DNA of 64,000 nucleotides from Amorphus coralli DSM 19760 (GTDB lineage: Bacteria > Pseudomonadota > Alphaproteobacteria > Rhizobiales > Amorphaceae), in assembly GCF_000374525.1 (NCBI RefSeq), contig NZ_KB894572.1, forward strand, positions 248,001 through 312,000, given 5' to 3'. A program made the position numbers and the translations under genes. Under the pieces are notes generated by a model that saw only the letters and a list, made by a program, of their open reading frames with translations, searched no databases and was not told the DNA's origin. This document shows, in pieces, positions 17,881 through 30,997 of this stretch. Every line of letters begins with the position of its first letter. Position 1 is the first letter of the stretch.

Positions 17881-18561
17881 ATGCCGCTGCTCAATCCGAA
17901 CAAGACACATCCGATGGCCATGCCCGACGGCACTGTCATCGAGCAGACGGTGCAGCTGAAGGCCGTCATCGACCATCCGCGTATCGAGGTGGGCGACTTC
18001 AGCTACTACCACAACTTCGAGATCCTGCAGGACTATGCCGCCTTCCTGGCCCCGTACCTGTTCCCGCCGAGTCCGGAGAAGCTGACCATCGGCAAGTTCT
18101 GCCAGTTCGCGCACGGCGTGCGGTTCATCACCTCGACCGCCAACCACGACATGAGCGGCTTCTCAACGTATCCGTTCCAGAACTTCATGATGACGCCGGA
18201 AACCACGATGGACGACATCGTGGCGATGTTCCACGTACCCGGCCGTAAGGGCGACACCGTGGTGGGCAATGACGTCTGGATGGGCATGGACTGCATGGTG
18301 ATGCCGGGCGTCACCATCGGCGACGGCGTCATCTGCGCGGCGCGCTCGGTGATCGCCAGAGACGTGCCGCCCTACTCCATCGTTGCCGGCAACCCGGCGC
18401 GTCCGGTGCGCCGGCGGTTCGATGACGCCACCATCGCGGCGTTGCAGGAGATCCGCTGGTGGGACTGGCCGGTGGAGGCGATCGAGGCGCACCATGCGGT
18501 CATCACCGGCGCGGACCTGGACGCCTTGCGCCGGATCGCGGACGAGGTGGCCTGCCGCTGA
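17881..18561 (+). CDS. Hexapeptide-repeat O-acetyltransferase (CatB/Vat type)
   Basis: The product is a 226-residue left-handed beta-helix protein of the xenobiotic acetyltransferase type. Hexapeptide turns are visible in LTIGKFCQFAHGVRFIT and in TVVGNDVWMGMDCMVMPGVTIGDGVICAARSVIARDVPPYSIVAGNPARPVRRRF. The catalytic His is in TSTANHDMSGFSTYPF. Members acetylate streptogramins or chloramphenicol, but many chromosomal copies act on unknown substrates, so resistance should not be assumed. The acetyl donor would be acetyl-CoA. It ends 6 bases before the convergent multicopper oxidase. Confidence 0.84.
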   Translation: MPLLNPNKTHPMAMPDGTVIEQTVQLKAVIDHPRIEVGDFSYYHNFEILQDYAAFLAPYLFPPSPEKLTIGKFCQFAHGVRFITSTANHDMSGFSTYPFQNFMMTPETTMDDIVAMFHVPGRKGDTVVGNDVWMGMDCMVMPGVTIGDGVICAARSVIARDVPPYSIVAGNPARPVRRRFDDATIAALQEIRWWDWPVEAIEAHHAVITGADLDALRRIADEVACR

Positions 18562-18567
18562 TCCGGC

Positions 18568-19947
18568 TCAGACCACCCGGAAGAAGCCGGTCATGCCGGT
18601 CTTCTGGTGCTCGATGACGTGGCAGTGGAAGACCCAGTCGCCGGGATTGTCGGCCACCAGCGCGAGCCGCACCCGCTCGTCCGGCCGGATCAGGTAGGTG
18701 TCGGTGAAATGCGGCAGGACGGGGCCGTTTGTCGACTCTATGGCCCGGAACGACATGCCGTGAAGGTGGATCGGGTGGGCGTGCGGCGTCCGGTTCGCCA
18801 GCTCCAGCACGTAGGAGCGACCGAGCTTGAGCTCGTCGATCGGAGTATGCGGCTCCGGCGTGTCGCCCGACCACGGCACCTTGTTGATGGCCCAGAAATT
18901 GTAGCCGAGCGAGCCACAGATGCTGCCTCCGGCCGGTGCGGCCTCGGCCGTGGCCGAAAGCTCCAGCGGGATCACGCTGGCCGCGGCGAGATCCGGCTCT
19001 GCCACCGGATTGGCGGGCAGGGGCGTCACGTCGCCGAGCGAGCGACCGAGGGAAGAGCCTGTGGAGCGGAAGCTGGCGATCTCGTAGGGGTGGGTGGTGC
19101 GCGTGTTACTCAGCCGCACGACGGCGCCTTCCTCCGCCGGCATGACGACGGCAAGATCGACCCGCTGGCCCGGGCCCAGCTCGAGCCGGTCGAGCGGGAA
19201 CGGCGCGGCGACCGGATTGCCGTCGAGTGCGATCACCAGCGCCGAGGCCCCTTCCAGCACGAAGCGGTAGATCCGGGTCACGTCGGTGATGGCGATCCTC
19301 AGGCGCATCAGCCCGCCGGCCGGAGCCTCTTGGCGGGGCGCTACCTGCCAGTTGGCCGTGCGTACGGTGCCGAAGGTGCCGGTCCGGGCGGCATCGCGCG
19401 CCTTGAACTGGGCAATGAAGCGGCCCTTCTCGTCGAGGCGCCAGTCGCGCAGGTTGAGCGCCATCTCGTGGTCGAAGGCCGGATCGTCCGGGTTCTCCAC
19501 GATGAACAGGCCAGTCATCCCGCGCCCGATCTGGGTCAGCGTGTTGCAGTGCGGGTGGTACCAGAAGGTGCCGGCGTCCGGCGCGCGGAAGGCGTAGTCG
19601 AATGTCTCGCCCTGGTAGATATAGGGCTGGGTGAGGAAGGGGACGCCATCCATGGCGTTCGGGATCCTGAGCCCGTGCCAGTGAATTGTGGTCGGTTCGG
19701 CCAGCCGGTTCACCAGCCGTGCGGCGAAGGCCTCGTCGCGCCTCACGCGGATCACCGGCGGCAGCGGCCCTTCGTTCCACGTCATGACGCCTTCAGTGAG
19801 CGAGGTGCCGTCGAGCACGGCGGCTGTCTCGTGCGCTGTCAGCTCCATCGGCGTGGCGGCACTGACAGCCCTGAGCCCGGCAAGCCCCAGTCCGGCGCCG
19901 CAGGCTCCGAGCGCGCTGCCGGCGAGGAACGTTCGTCTGCTGATCAC
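18568..19947 (-). CDS. Tat-exported multicopper oxidase
   Basis: The product is 459 residues with a twin-arginine signal (MISRRTFLAGSALGACGAGLGLAGL). It has three cupredoxin domains. All four copper motifs are present: TTIHWHGLRIPN, TFWYHPHCN, HAHPIHLHGMSF and WVFHCHVIEHQKTGM. The last supplies the type 1 Cys, His and axial Met. It would oxidise Cu(I) or phenolic substrates with O2 reduction in the periplasm. There is no Met-rich insert as in CueO and no copper-transport gene nearby, so the physiological substrate is open. It faces the acetyltransferase convergently and follows the groEL terminator. Confidence 0.92.
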   Translation of the reverse strand: MISRRTFLAGSALGACGAGLGLAGLRAVSAATPMELTAHETAAVLDGTSLTEGVMTWNEGPLPPVIRVRRDEAFAARLVNRLAEPTTIHWHGLRIPNAMDGVPFLTQPYIYQGETFDYAFRAPDAGTFWYHPHCNTLTQIGRGMTGLFIVENPDDPAFDHEMALNLRDWRLDEKGRFIAQFKARDAARTGTFGTVRTANWQVAPRQEAPAGGLMRLRIAITDVTRIYRFVLEGASALVIALDGNPVAAPFPLDRLELGPGQRVDLAVVMPAEEGAVVRLSNTRTTHPYEIASFRSTGSSLGRSLGDVTPLPANPVAEPDLAAASVIPLELSATAEAAPAGGSICGSLGYNFWAINKVPWSGDTPEPHTPIDELKLGRSYVLELANRTPHAHPIHLHGMSFRAIESTNGPVLPHFTDTYLIRPDERVRLALVADNPGDWVFHCHVIEHQKTGMTGFFRVV

Positions 19948-20103
19948 GGCCGAGCCTCTCGCTCCGGGTCGAAATATTTGAACGTTTCCAGATGGTTGCT
20001 GGGCGTCCGCGTATCTGGATTGACCCTAGGGGCGGGTGCCGGCGCGCGCAATCGCATGCGCCGGTCCTTTCTGTCGCAGGCCTGGAAGGCGCCGCAACGC
20101 AAG

Positions 20104-20129
20104 AAGGCGCGGGATCGCTCCCGCGCCTT
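20104..20129 (-). terminator. Terminator of groESL
   Basis: An 11-bp perfect stem, AAGGCGCGGGA/TCCCGCGCCTT, has a 4-base loop. On the minus strand it is followed by a CTTCTTG tail. It lies 48 bases after the groEL stop. Confidence 0.8.
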
Positions 20130-20176
20130 CCGCAACTCTATGTCCGGCGGGGCAGACCCGCCGGAGAAGCGCTGGA

Positions 20177-21859
<1,683 letters not shown>

Positions 21860-22174
21860 TTAGGCTGCGGCCTTGGCGGCGGCGGCGCCTTCGATCACAC
21901 CCATGATGTCGGTCTCCTTCATGATCAGGAGATCCTCACCATCGATCTTCACCTCGGTGCCGGACCACTTGCCGAAGAGAACGCGGTCGCCGGCCTTCAC
22001 GTCGAGGGCGACGATCTCGCCGGCTTCGTTGCGCGCGCCGGGGCCGACGGAGACGACTTCGCCTTCCTGCGGCTTCTCCTTGGCAGTGTCGGGAATGATG
22101 ATGCCGCCAGCGGTCTTCGTGTCAGACTCGATGCGGCGAACGACCACACGGTCGTGGAGCGGCCGGAACGTCAT
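21860..22174 (-). CDS. groS: Co-chaperonin GroES
   Basis: The 104-residue GroEL lid subunit begins [40 protein letters not shown], with the mobile loop [11 protein letters not shown]. An Ala/Lys tail (AAAAKAAA) extends the usual C-terminus. The ATG was chosen because GGAGGAAC lies six bases upstream; the ATG five codons earlier does not fit the family. It is first gene of groESL. Confidence 0.97.
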   Translation of the reverse strand: MTFRPLHDRVVVRRIESDTKTAGGIIIPDTAKEKPQEGEVVSVGPGARNEAGEIVALDVKAGDRVLFGKWSGTEVKIDGEDLLIMKETDIMGVIEGAAAAKAAA

Positions 22175-22274
22175 GCTCTGTTCCTCCAATTGAACCAGAT
22201 GCGGATTTCGGTGACTGGATAGTCCTCCTCACGGCCGCGCGTCCGGGACCGGCACGCGGGGCCGTGCGCCGGTG

Positions 22275-22303
22275 ACATGGGATGCCCCGTAACCGGTATC
22301 AAG
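22275..22303 (-). promoter_or_regulatory. RpoH (sigma-32)-type promoter of groESL
   Basis: On the minus strand, CTTG (22303-22300), an 18-base spacer and CCCATGT (22281-22275) match the alphaproteobacterial RpoH consensus (CTTG, then CYTATNT) except for one base. It lies about 100 bases before groES. Confidence 0.55.
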
Positions 22304-22320
22304 ATACCTGCCACAAAATT

Positions 22321-22347
22321 TTGGCACTCGCTAGAGGAAAGTGCTAG
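22321..22347. promoter_or_regulatory. CIRCE element (HrcA operator)
   Basis: TTGGCACTC (22321-22329), nine bases and AAGTGCTAG (22339-22347) match CIRCE (TTAGCACTC-N9-GAGTGCTAA) with one or two changes per arm. This implies HrcA repression of groESL. It lies just upstream of the RpoH-like promoter, so a second promoter may overlap it. Confidence 0.8.
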
Positions 22348-22570
22348 CAGGCCGCGCGGGGGGATCGGCTGCCTGGCCCCCTCCTCGTTGCGCAATCGCT
22401 GCGGTGGAGGCGCAGGGCAGGCATCGGGCGCGACCCACGGCCTGCTAGCAGCCGCGTCGATCGAGTGCTGGTAAGTATCTGTATAGAAAGAGATTTTTGC
22501 TTAGTCGGCTTGCCGTCGGCGGCGATGCAATGCACCATTTCGTCGGTGCTTTCAACAGCCGAGGTGACCG

Positions 22571-22840
22571 ATGATCGATTCTGCTTTCGACCGCCAGCTC
22601 GATGGCTACGGCCTGACCACAGCGAAGATCCTTTACCGATTGCCAGATCATCCTGCGCTTCTGCAGACCTATCTCTGGCAGGACTATGATCTCGCGCCGG
22701 CCTTCCCGGAACTGACCCGTTTCCTCGACTTCTGGAAAAGGGAGTTGGACGGTCCGCTCCATTCCGTGGAGGTGGCCTACCGGCGGCTTGTCGGCGGCTG
22801 GGAGTGGCGCTCGGTGGAGCAGTTGTCGAGCCTCCACTGA
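22571..22840 (+). CDS. usg: Usg family protein
   Basis: The product is 89 residues. The tract YGLTTAKILYRLPDHPALLQTYLWQDYDLAPAFPELTRFLDFW, then GPLHSVEVAYRRLVGGWEWRSV, is the strongly conserved Usg sequence of alphaproteobacteria. The function is unknown. The family was first noted beside the trp genes and is named for that. Here it is divergent from groESL, away from trp genes. It is preceded by GAGGTGACCG and is very likely a genuine short gene. Confidence 0.85.
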   Translation: MIDSAFDRQLDGYGLTTAKILYRLPDHPALLQTYLWQDYDLAPAFPELTRFLDFWKRELDGPLHSVEVAYRRLVGGWEWRSVEQLSSLH

Positions 22841-22988
22841 AAGATCGGCGCGGCGGCCTTCGATCGGGGATAGGATGGCAGTCGTCGCCGCCTCCACCCC
22901 GTCGCCGGCGACGCACGCGTGTCATCGGTCGAACGCATCGTCCGTCGACACGTTGTGCCAGTTCCATCCTCAGTCAGGGACGCTGCCG

Positions 22989-23351
22989 ATGCCGCCGCGC
23001 TACCAAGCCCATCCCTCGATGTTCAAGAGCCATCCGCTTTTGTTCATCCTCTGCGTGATCCTGATCCCAGCCGTCATCGGCATCGTCGCACTGGTGGTGT
23101 GGTGGCTGTTCAATCGGGCGACCACCGTGACTGTCGACGACGACCGGATCAGCCTCGACAAGGGGCTGCTTGCCAAGGAGCACACCGAGATCGAACTGTC
23201 CTCGATCCGCACGGTGAAGATCGACCAGTCGCTGCTCGACCGGATCCTCGACGTGGGAACCTTGCGGGTCTACACGGCGGGCGACGTCCCGGAACTCCAG
23301 ATGAAGGGACTCCCCGAGCCGGCCCGGCTGCGCGAGGTTCTTCGCCACTGA
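22989..23351 (+). CDS. PH-domain (bPH2/YdbS-like) membrane protein
   Basis: The product is 120 residues. A hydrophobic hairpin or helix covers residues about 12-40 (LLFILCVILIPAVIGIVALVVWWLF). A bacterial PH-like module follows (TVTVDDDRISLDKGLLAKEHTEIELSSIRTVKIDQSLLDRILDVGTLRVYTAG). The pattern 'ISLDKGLL...IRTVKIDQSLLDRILDVGTL' is typical of YdbS/YdbT-type PH domains. Role unknown, probably at the inner membrane. The ATG has AGGGA eight bases upstream; starting at the Met ten codons later is possible. Confidence 0.72.
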   Translation: MPPRYQAHPSMFKSHPLLFILCVILIPAVIGIVALVVWWLFNRATTVTVDDDRISLDKGLLAKEHTEIELSSIRTVKIDQSLLDRILDVGTLRVYTAGDVPELQMKGLPEPARLREVLRH

Positions 23352-23581
23352 AATCGGGGGTATGCGCCCGAGACCGGCCATTTCGGCTGCAACCCGGCGA
23401 ATCTTGCCAGAATTCCGGGCTTTGCCACACCATTTCCCTGTTTTGCGGTAGAGGTTCGGCGAGGAATCGTTGAAGAGCCGCATCCGCAGGTGGATGCTTG
23501 ACCGACAATGGGCCGCCGGATGGTGGCCGAAAGAACGCCGCTTCGGGCCGCAGGCCCGGGCACTCTACCGGAGACACGTCC

Positions 23582-24775
23582 TTGAACACGGCGCGATATC
23601 GCTGCAACGCCTGCGGAGAGCCGCTGGTCCGTCCCGTTCTGAGCTGCCCCTATTGCGGAGCCTTCCGCTCGGCCATTTCGCTCGAGGATGGAACGCTGGC
23701 GCTGCCCCCCGAGGCAGAGGCCGAGGGCGATGCGCCGCAGGCCAGGCCGGATGACGTGATCTATGTGGATGCCGAGCTCCACGGGGCGGAATCCGAGCCG
23801 CATGACGACGCCTATGAGCCTGACGAGCCGGCCATTGTTCCGCCGCCGCCGCGCGCAGAGCCGGCCGCGCGCCGGATCCGCCGGGACCGGTCCCGGCTGG
23901 ACGCGGCGCCGGGTGGAGCGGCCCACGGCGAGCCGGTTGAGCCGACGGCCGCCCCGTCCGCCGAGCCGCGGCGTGCGGAGCCGCAGGCACCCGGTCGCCG
24001 CCGACGGGCCGAGCCGTCCATCGGCCGCCGTGGCAGCCGGCTGGATCGGGCAGCCTCCCGCGAGCCCGGGCTCGACGAGGGGGAGATGGAAGCGGCATCG
24101 GTAGAGACCCCGACTGCAATGCCTCGCGAGCCAGCGGCGCCGCGGGCACCCGGCGGACGCCGACGCGCCGGGCCCAAGGTGGCGCGCCGTCGCGCCCGGG
24201 CGGAACGGTCCGAGGAAGAGGCCTGGATCGTCCCGGATGGCGACGAGAGCCCGGATCCGAGCATCGACGATGTGATGCGCGACGCCGAGGGCGCGCGCGG
24301 GCGACGCTCGGACGGGCGCGCGCTTGTGCCGGTCTCTGACGAGGAAGCGGGAGTTCCGGCCGAGTATCGCGAGCGGCGCCGCAAGGGCGCGCGGGCCGGC
24401 TGGATCGTCTTCGTGGTGGTGCTTCTCGCTCTTGGGGCGGGGCTCGTCTACGGCGCCTATTGGGTCGACAAGCAGGGCATCGCCGATCTCCTCCGGGCAG
24501 GCCCGATTCAGGTCAGCCGTCTCGGCGAGGCCGAGACGCTCGAGGTGCCGGGCGAGTGGACCAGCGTGCCCGATCCCAACGCCGGCAACGCCATCGCGCT
24601 TCTGGTCGATGCCAGCGGGCCGTTCCGGATGCGGGTCGACGGCACGGTCTACACGCTGACCGGAGCCGAGGCGGTGCGCGTGCCCGTGAAGGACGGAACA
24701 CTGGTGGAGCTGAAGGCGCTGGAGGGGCCGGTGACGGCCGAGGTGACGCGGCTTGGCGAGGACGCGGGAAGCTGA
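23582..24775 (+). CDS. Zinc-ribbon, disordered-linker, single-TM protein of unknown function
   Basis: The product is 397 residues from the TTG start. An N-terminal zinc ribbon (YRCNACGEPLVRPVLSCPYCG, CxxC-x11-CxxC) starts about seven residues in. About 250 residues of Arg/Pro/Glu/Ala-rich, probably disordered sequence follow. Then comes one membrane helix (AGWIVFVVVLLALGAGLVYGAYWV), and about 95 residues form a possible beta-rich extracytoplasmic domain (PGEWTSVPDPNAGNAIALLVDASGPFRMRVDGTVYTLTG). I do not recognise a family. The TTG follows GGAGACACGTCC and places the ribbon at the N-terminus. An ATG 28 codons upstream has no clear ribosome-binding site. A cytoplasmic ribbon linked through the membrane suggests a sensor or scaffold. 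Confidence 0.65.
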   Translation: MNTARYRCNACGEPLVRPVLSCPYCGAFRSAISLEDGTLALPPEAEAEGDAPQARPDDVIYVDAELHGAESEPHDDAYEPDEPAIVPPPPRAEPAARRIRRDRSRLDAAPGGAAHGEPVEPTAAPSAEPRRAEPQAPGRRRRAEPSIGRRGSRLDRAASREPGLDEGEMEAASVETPTAMPREPAAPRAPGGRRRAGPKVARRRARAERSEEEAWIVPDGDESPDPSIDDVMRDAEGARGRRSDGRALVPVSDEEAGVPAEYRERRRKGARAGWIVFVVVLLALGAGLVYGAYWVDKQGIADLLRAGPIQVSRLGEAETLEVPGEWTSVPDPNAGNAIALLVDASGPFRMRVDGTVYTLTGAEAVRVPVKDGTLVELKALEGPVTAEVTRLGEDAGS

Positions 24776-24833
24776 TCCCGTCCCCGCGCGGCGGGCGGCC
24801 AGTCCGCGGTTCAACTGACTGCTGACGAAAAAA

Positions 24834-24863
24834 GCCCGGCGCCCTTGGGGGCGCCGGCCTTTT
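24834..24863. terminator. Bidirectional terminator
   Basis: The stem CCGGCGCCC/GGGCGCCGG (24836-24844 and 24849-24857) is flanked by an A run on the left and TTTT on the right. It can end both the zinc-ribbon gene and hslU. Confidence 0.8.
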
Positions 24864-24889
24864 CGGTTCGCTCGACAGGCTGACCGTGT

Positions 24890-26278
24890 TTACAAGACGA
24901 AGCGGCTGAGGTCGGTGTTCTTGGCCAGCTCGCCGAGATTGGTTCGGACATAGTCGGCATCGATGGTGACCGTCTCGCCGGACCTGTCGGAGGCGGTGTA
25001 CGAGATTTCGTCCAGCACCCGCTCCATCACCGTCTGCAGGCGCCGCGCGCCAATGTTCTCCACGCTGGCGTTGATCTCCACGGCGATCTCCGCGATCGCA
25101 TCGATGGCGTCCTCGGTGAAGACCAGGGTGACGTCCTCGGTCTGCATGAGCGCCACCGACTGGCGAATGAGGCTCGCCTCGGTCTCCGTCAGGATCGCCC
25201 GGAAGTCCTCGCGGGTGAGCGGCTTCAGCTCGACGCGGATCGGCAAACGGCCCTGCAACTCGGGCAGCAGGTCCGACGGGCTGGAAACATGGAAGGCGCC
25301 GGAGGCGACGAACAGGATGTGGTCGGTCTTCACCGGCCCGTGCTTGGTCTGCACGGTGGTGCCCTCCACGAGCGGCAGCAGGTCGCGCTGGACGCCCTCG
25401 CGGGAGACGTCGCCGGAGACCTTGCCGCCGCGCGCCGTCACCTTGTCGATCTCGTCGAGGAAGACGATGCCGTTACCCTGCACGTCGGCAATGGCCTCCT
25501 GGGTGAGACTGTCCTCGTCGAGAAGCCGATCGGACTCCTCGTTGATAAGCAGCTCGTAGGAGTCCTTCACCGTGGTCTTGCGGGTCTTCTTGACCCCACC
25601 GAAAGCCTTGCCGAGCACGTCGGAGAGGTTCATCACGCCAACATTGCCGCCCATGCCGGGGACGTCGAAGCTCGGCATCGTCGGCGACTGGGTCACCTCG
25701 ACCTCGATCTCCTTGTCGTCGAGTTCGCCGGCCCGCAGGCGCTTGCGGAAGCTGTCGCGTGTCGCCGGGCTCGCATTCTTGCCCACCAGTGCGTCGAGCA
25801 CGCGTTCCTCGGCGGCGAGATGGGCGGTGGCGCGCACGTCCTTGCGGCGGCGCTCGCGCACCTGGGCGATGCCGATCTCGAGGAGGTCGCGGACGATGGA
25901 CTCCACGTCGCGGCCGACATAGCCGACTTCGGTGAACTTGGTCGCCTCGACCTTGATGAAGGGCGCGTTGGCGAGCTTGGCCAGGCGGCGCGAGATCTCC
26001 GTCTTGCCGACGCCCGTCGGGCCGATCATCAGGATGTTCTTCGGCATCACCTCGTCGCGGATGTCGTCGGCGAGCTGCTGCCGGCGCCAGCGGTTCCTGA
26101 GCGCGATGGACACCGCGCGCTTGGCGTCGTGCTGGCCGATGATGAACCGGTCGAGCTCGGAAACGATCTCGCGGGGAGAGAAATTGGTCATGGGGCTATG
26201 GTCCGTGGACTGCGAATCCTGCGGCCTCTCGCTGTCGCTCGCAGGGCCCGTCTCGTCGAATTCGGAAAACGCGGTCAT
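24890..26278 (-). CDS. hslU: ATP-dependent protease ATPase subunit HslU
   Basis: The product is 462 residues from this start. The conserved protein begins at residue 30 ([40 protein letters not shown]). Walker A is [20 protein letters not shown], Walker B is [10 protein letters not shown], and the C-terminus ends TDLSRFVL. It is the AAA+ unfoldase that feeds HslV. GGAAGGAA sits just before the ATG at 26278, while the Met at 26191 (giving the usual 433 residues) has no visible ribosome-binding site. The acidic 29-residue extension may therefore be real. It lies 51 bases after hslV and ends at a bidirectional terminator. Confidence 0.95.
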   Translation of the reverse strand: MTAFSEFDETGPASDSERPQDSQSTDHSPMTNFSPREIVSELDRFIIGQHDAKRAVSIALRNRWRRQQLADDIRDEVMPKNILMIGPTGVGKTEISRRLAKLANAPFIKVEATKFTEVGYVGRDVESIVRDLLEIGIAQVRERRRKDVRATAHLAAEERVLDALVGKNASPATRDSFRKRLRAGELDDKEIEVEVTQSPTMPSFDVPGMGGNVGVMNLSDVLGKAFGGVKKTRKTTVKDSYELLINEESDRLLDEDSLTQEAIADVQGNGIVFLDEIDKVTARGGKVSGDVSREGVQRDLLPLVEGTTVQTKHGPVKTDHILFVASGAFHVSSPSDLLPELQGRLPIRVELKPLTREDFRAILTETEASLIRQSVALMQTEDVTLVFTEDAIDAIAEIAVEINASVENIGARRLQTVMERVLDEISYTASDRSGETVTIDADYVRTNLGELAKNTDLSRFVL

Positions 26279-26329
26279 GGCTTCCTTCCGGAAGGCGTTG
26301 GGAATGGGGGAGGGGGTGACCGGCCGCCA

Positions 26330-26908
26330 TCAGGCGTCGCCGGAAAGCCGCTCCACGATCAGTTCGCCGTTGGTGTAGACACAGATGTCGCCGGCAATCG
26401 CCATCGCCTTTCGGGCGATCTCCTCGGCGTTCATGTCGGTATCGACAAGCGCACGCGCGGCGGCCAGCGCGTAGAGCCCGCCCGAGCCGATGCCGACCAC
26501 GCCGTGTTCCGGCTCCAGCACGTCGCCGTTGCCGGTCAGGACCAGCGTGGTGTCCTTGTCGGCCACGATCATCATGGCTTCCAGCCGGCGCAGGTAGCGG
26601 TCGGTACGCCAGTCCTTGGCGAGTTCCACGCAGGCGCGCAGCAACTGACCGCGATACTGCTCCAGCTTCTGCTCGAGACGCTCCAGCAGCGTAAAGGCAT
26701 CCGCGGTGGCGCCGGCAAATCCGGCGATCACGTCGCCGCCGCCGATCGGGCGCACCTTGCGGGCATTGTTCTTCATGACGGTCTGCCCGAAGGACACCTG
26801 GCCGTCACCGGCGATCACCACCTCGTTGCCCTTGCGCACGCCGAGAATGGTCGTGCCATGCCAGCCAATGGGATCGGTGGACGTCATCATCACCTCGATT
26901 GAACTCAT
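26330..26908 (-). CDS. hslV: ATP-dependent protease peptidase subunit HslV
   Basis: The product is 192 residues. The catalytic N-terminal threonine follows a short pro-sequence: [68 protein letters not shown] and [17 protein letters not shown] are classic HslV. It forms double hexamers capped by HslU. Maturation would remove about 18 residues, longer than in E. coli, as in other alphaproteobacteria. Only a weak RpoH-like pattern (TTTG-N17-CATACAT) lies upstream, so heat control is plausible but unproved. Confidence 0.95.
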   Translation of the reverse strand: MSSIEVMMTSTDPIGWHGTTILGVRKGNEVVIAGDGQVSFGQTVMKNNARKVRPIGGGDVIAGFAGATADAFTLLERLEQKLEQYRGQLLRACVELAKDWRTDRYLRRLEAMMIVADKDTTLVLTGNGDVLEPEHGVVGIGSGGLYALAAARALVDTDMNAEEIARKAMAIAGDICVYTNGELIVERLSGDA

Positions 26909-27024
26909 GCGCGGTCTCGCCTGGCGGCCGCGCGGAAACGGTGGGTCGAGGGGAGATGTATGGTTCCGGGCGCGGAATGCAAATCCGCGGGACGTGACCG
27001 GCTGGTCTGCGACCGGCGCCGGGC

Positions 27025-27657
27025 TTACGCGGCCGTTTCCTCGACGGCCTCGTCCTCCACCACGCGGCGGTAGAGCCAGACGCGGGCGGGCGGCACGTTG
27101 CGGACCACCCAGGAGGTCCGGGTGACGCCGTATCGGCCATCGACTTCCGGCACCGGCGGAACCAGCGCGTAGGAGAACTGGATGAAAGGCGCGCCGGGCG
27201 TCATCAGCTCCAGCGCATCCTCGATCAGCTTCTGTCGGGCTTCCAGCGGCCGGGTGAAGAGCGGCAGGCTCGACACCACGCCGGCCAGCGATCCCGGAGC
27301 TTCTTCCACCACGTCCGCCATGGCGTACGCATCGCCCTGGATCACGGTCGCGCGGGGAAACCGTTCTTCCAGCAGGGTGCAGAAGTCGGGGCTGTACTCG
27401 ATGAGCACCAGCCGCGCCTCGTCGATCCCGCGCTTGACCAGGGCGTCAGTGACCACGCCGGTGCCTGGACCCAGTTCGACGATGGGGCCGGAACAGTCGG
27501 CGTCAACGAAGCTGGCCATCAGTCGCGACAGCGCTGCGCCGGACGGCGCCACGGCGCCGGTGGTCAGCGGTCGCTCGACCCAGGCTCGCAAGAACCGAAC
27601 TTCATCGGTGAAACGGTCTGAGAACCGGCGGGCATGGGTGCGGGCGATGGCGAGCAT
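27025..27657 (-). CDS. pmtA: Phospholipid N-methyltransferase PmtA
   Basis: The product is 210 residues. The N-terminus [31 protein letters not shown] precedes the SAM-binding motif [20 protein letters not shown] and the acidic [72 protein letters not shown] and [10 protein letters not shown] match rhizobial PmtA. It methylates phosphatidylethanolamine stepwise to phosphatidylcholine on the inner leaflet. The gene sits downstream of dnaJ in the same direction, as in other Hyphomicrobiales. Confidence 0.9.
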   Translation of the reverse strand: MLAIARTHARRFSDRFTDEVRFLRAWVERPLTTGAVAPSGAALSRLMASFVDADCSGPIVELGPGTGVVTDALVKRGIDEARLVLIEYSPDFCTLLEERFPRATVIQGDAYAMADVVEEAPGSLAGVVSSLPLFTRPLEARQKLIEDALELMTPGAPFIQFSYALVPPVPEVDGRYGVTRTSWVVRNVPPARVWLYRRVVEDEAVEETAA

Positions 27658-27741
27658 AAGAGGCCTTTACGTTGTATTCGGCGAACCGCAGGCACGCCCC
27701 TGGCGGCTTGCGGCGGCGGGATAGGCCACTTGGCCCGACCC

Positions 27742-28875
27742 TCAGGTTCCCAGGCCTTCGAAGAAGTCCTTCACCCGGGAAAAGAAACCATGCGATTCTG
27801 GATGATTATCCTGAGATGCCTCTTCTTCAAAGGCCTCCAGAAGCTCGCGCTGTCGTTTCGTCAGATTGCGTGGCGTCTCGACGACAACCTGAATGTACAT
27901 ATCGCCGAACTGTGGACTGCGGATGACCGGCATGCCCTTGGACTTGAGCCGGAACTGCCGGCCGGTCTGGGTGCCCTCGGGCACCTTCACCCGGGTCTTT
28001 TCGCCGGAAACGGTGGGCACTTCGAACTCGCCGCCGAGCGCGGCGGTGGTCAGCGAGATCGGCACCCGGCAGAAAATGTCCGCCCCTTCGCGCTGGAAGA
28101 AGGCGTGCGGCTTGATCGACAGGAAGATGTAGAGATCGCCCGACGGCCCGCCCATGACGCCGGCCTCGCCCTCACCGGCGAGGCGGATCCGGGTCCCGTC
28201 CTCGATACCGGCCGGGATGTTGACGGAGAGCTTGCGCTCCTCGGAGATGCGGCCCTGGCCGGAGCACACCTCGCACGGGTCGGTGATGATGGTGCCGCGG
28301 CCCTGGCAGGTTGGGCAGGCGCGCTCCAGCGTGAAGAAGCCCTGGGTCGCCCGGACCCGGCCAGCGCCCTTGCAGGTCTGACAGGTGGTCGGCGAGGTGC
28401 CCGGTTTGGCGCCCGAGCCGGAGCAGGTGACGCAGGTCGCCGAGGTCGGGACCTCGATCTCCACCGTCTTGCCGGTGAAGGATTCCTCCAGCTCGATCTC
28501 CAGATTGTAGCGCAGGTCCGCGCCCCGCTCACGGCCGCCGCCGCCGCGCCGGCGCTGGCCCCCCATGCCGAAAAATTCGTCGAAGATATCGGACATGGCG
28601 GAAGCGAAGTCGCCGCCGAAGCCGGCCTGGCCACCGCCGCCCATACCGCCCTCGAAGGCAGCGTGGCCGAACCGGTCATAGGCGGCACGCCGGTTCGGGT
28701 CCTTGAGGACCTCGTAGGCCTCGCTGACTTCCTTGAACCTGGCCTCCGCCTCGGCATTGCCCGGGTTGCGGTCCGGGTGAAACTGCATGGCGAGCTTGCG
28801 GTAGGCGCTCTTCAACTCGGTTTCGGTCACCTGGGCGTGGACGCCGAGAACCTCGTAGTAGTCGCGCTTGGCCAT
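27742..28875 (-). CDS. dnaJ: Chaperone DnaJ
   Basis: The 377-residue product has the full J-protein layout. The J domain contains HPD ([10 protein letters not shown]) at residues 5-70. A Gly-rich region is [15 protein letters not shown]. Four zinc motifs follow ([32 protein letters not shown]), then the client-binding C-terminal domain. It delivers substrates to DnaK. The ATG begins [16 protein letters not shown]. It lies about 208 bases after dnaK with a hairpin between them. Confidence 0.98.
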   Translation of the reverse strand: MAKRDYYEVLGVHAQVTETELKSAYRKLAMQFHPDRNPGNAEAEARFKEVSEAYEVLKDPNRRAAYDRFGHAAFEGGMGGGGQAGFGGDFASAMSDIFDEFFGMGGQRRRGGGGRERGADLRYNLEIELEESFTGKTVEIEVPTSATCVTCSGSGAKPGTSPTTCQTCKGAGRVRATQGFFTLERACPTCQGRGTIITDPCEVCSGQGRISEERKLSVNIPAGIEDGTRIRLAGEGEAGVMGGPSGDLYIFLSIKPHAFFQREGADIFCRVPISLTTAALGGEFEVPTVSGEKTRVKVPEGTQTGRQFRLKSKGMPVIRSPQFGDMYIQVVVETPRNLTKRQRELLEAFEEEASQDNHPESHGFFSRVKDFFEGLGT

Positions 28876-29035
28876 GGGGAGCGTAACTCTGCTTGCAACG
28901 GTTCGAGCCGGCCCTTGCGCGCCAGGTCGCCGCGTGTCCGCGAAACGCGGATCGGCCTGCCTGTGCGATGTCGCGCGGCCTGACGTTGGCCGTCACGGGG
29001 AACGGGCTACTCGCTTGAAATCGGGTCATACGAAA

Positions 29036-29063
29036 GATGCGGCACACTGCCGTGCGCCGCATC
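29036..29063 (-). terminator. Hairpin between dnaK and dnaJ
   Basis: GATGCGGC (29036-29043) pairs with GCCGCATC (29056-29063). On the minus strand a short CTTTCG follows. It is probably a partial terminator that makes dnaJ less abundant than dnaK. Confidence 0.55.
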
Positions 29064-29083
29064 TTGTGTCTAGGCGGGGGCGG

Positions 29084-30997
<1,914 letters not shown>

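Larger units (their letters stand above)
22175..22570. other. groES / usg divergent intergenic region
   Basis: This 396-base region holds the RpoH-like promoter and CIRCE listed separately. The right-hand third (about 22350-22570) would drive usg; no further motif was assigned. Confidence 0.5.

Noticed and set aside
17881-18561. Antibiotic resistance call for the hexapeptide acetyltransferase
   Set aside because: The fold is shared by many enzymes with unrelated substrates, and nothing nearby suggests a resistance role.
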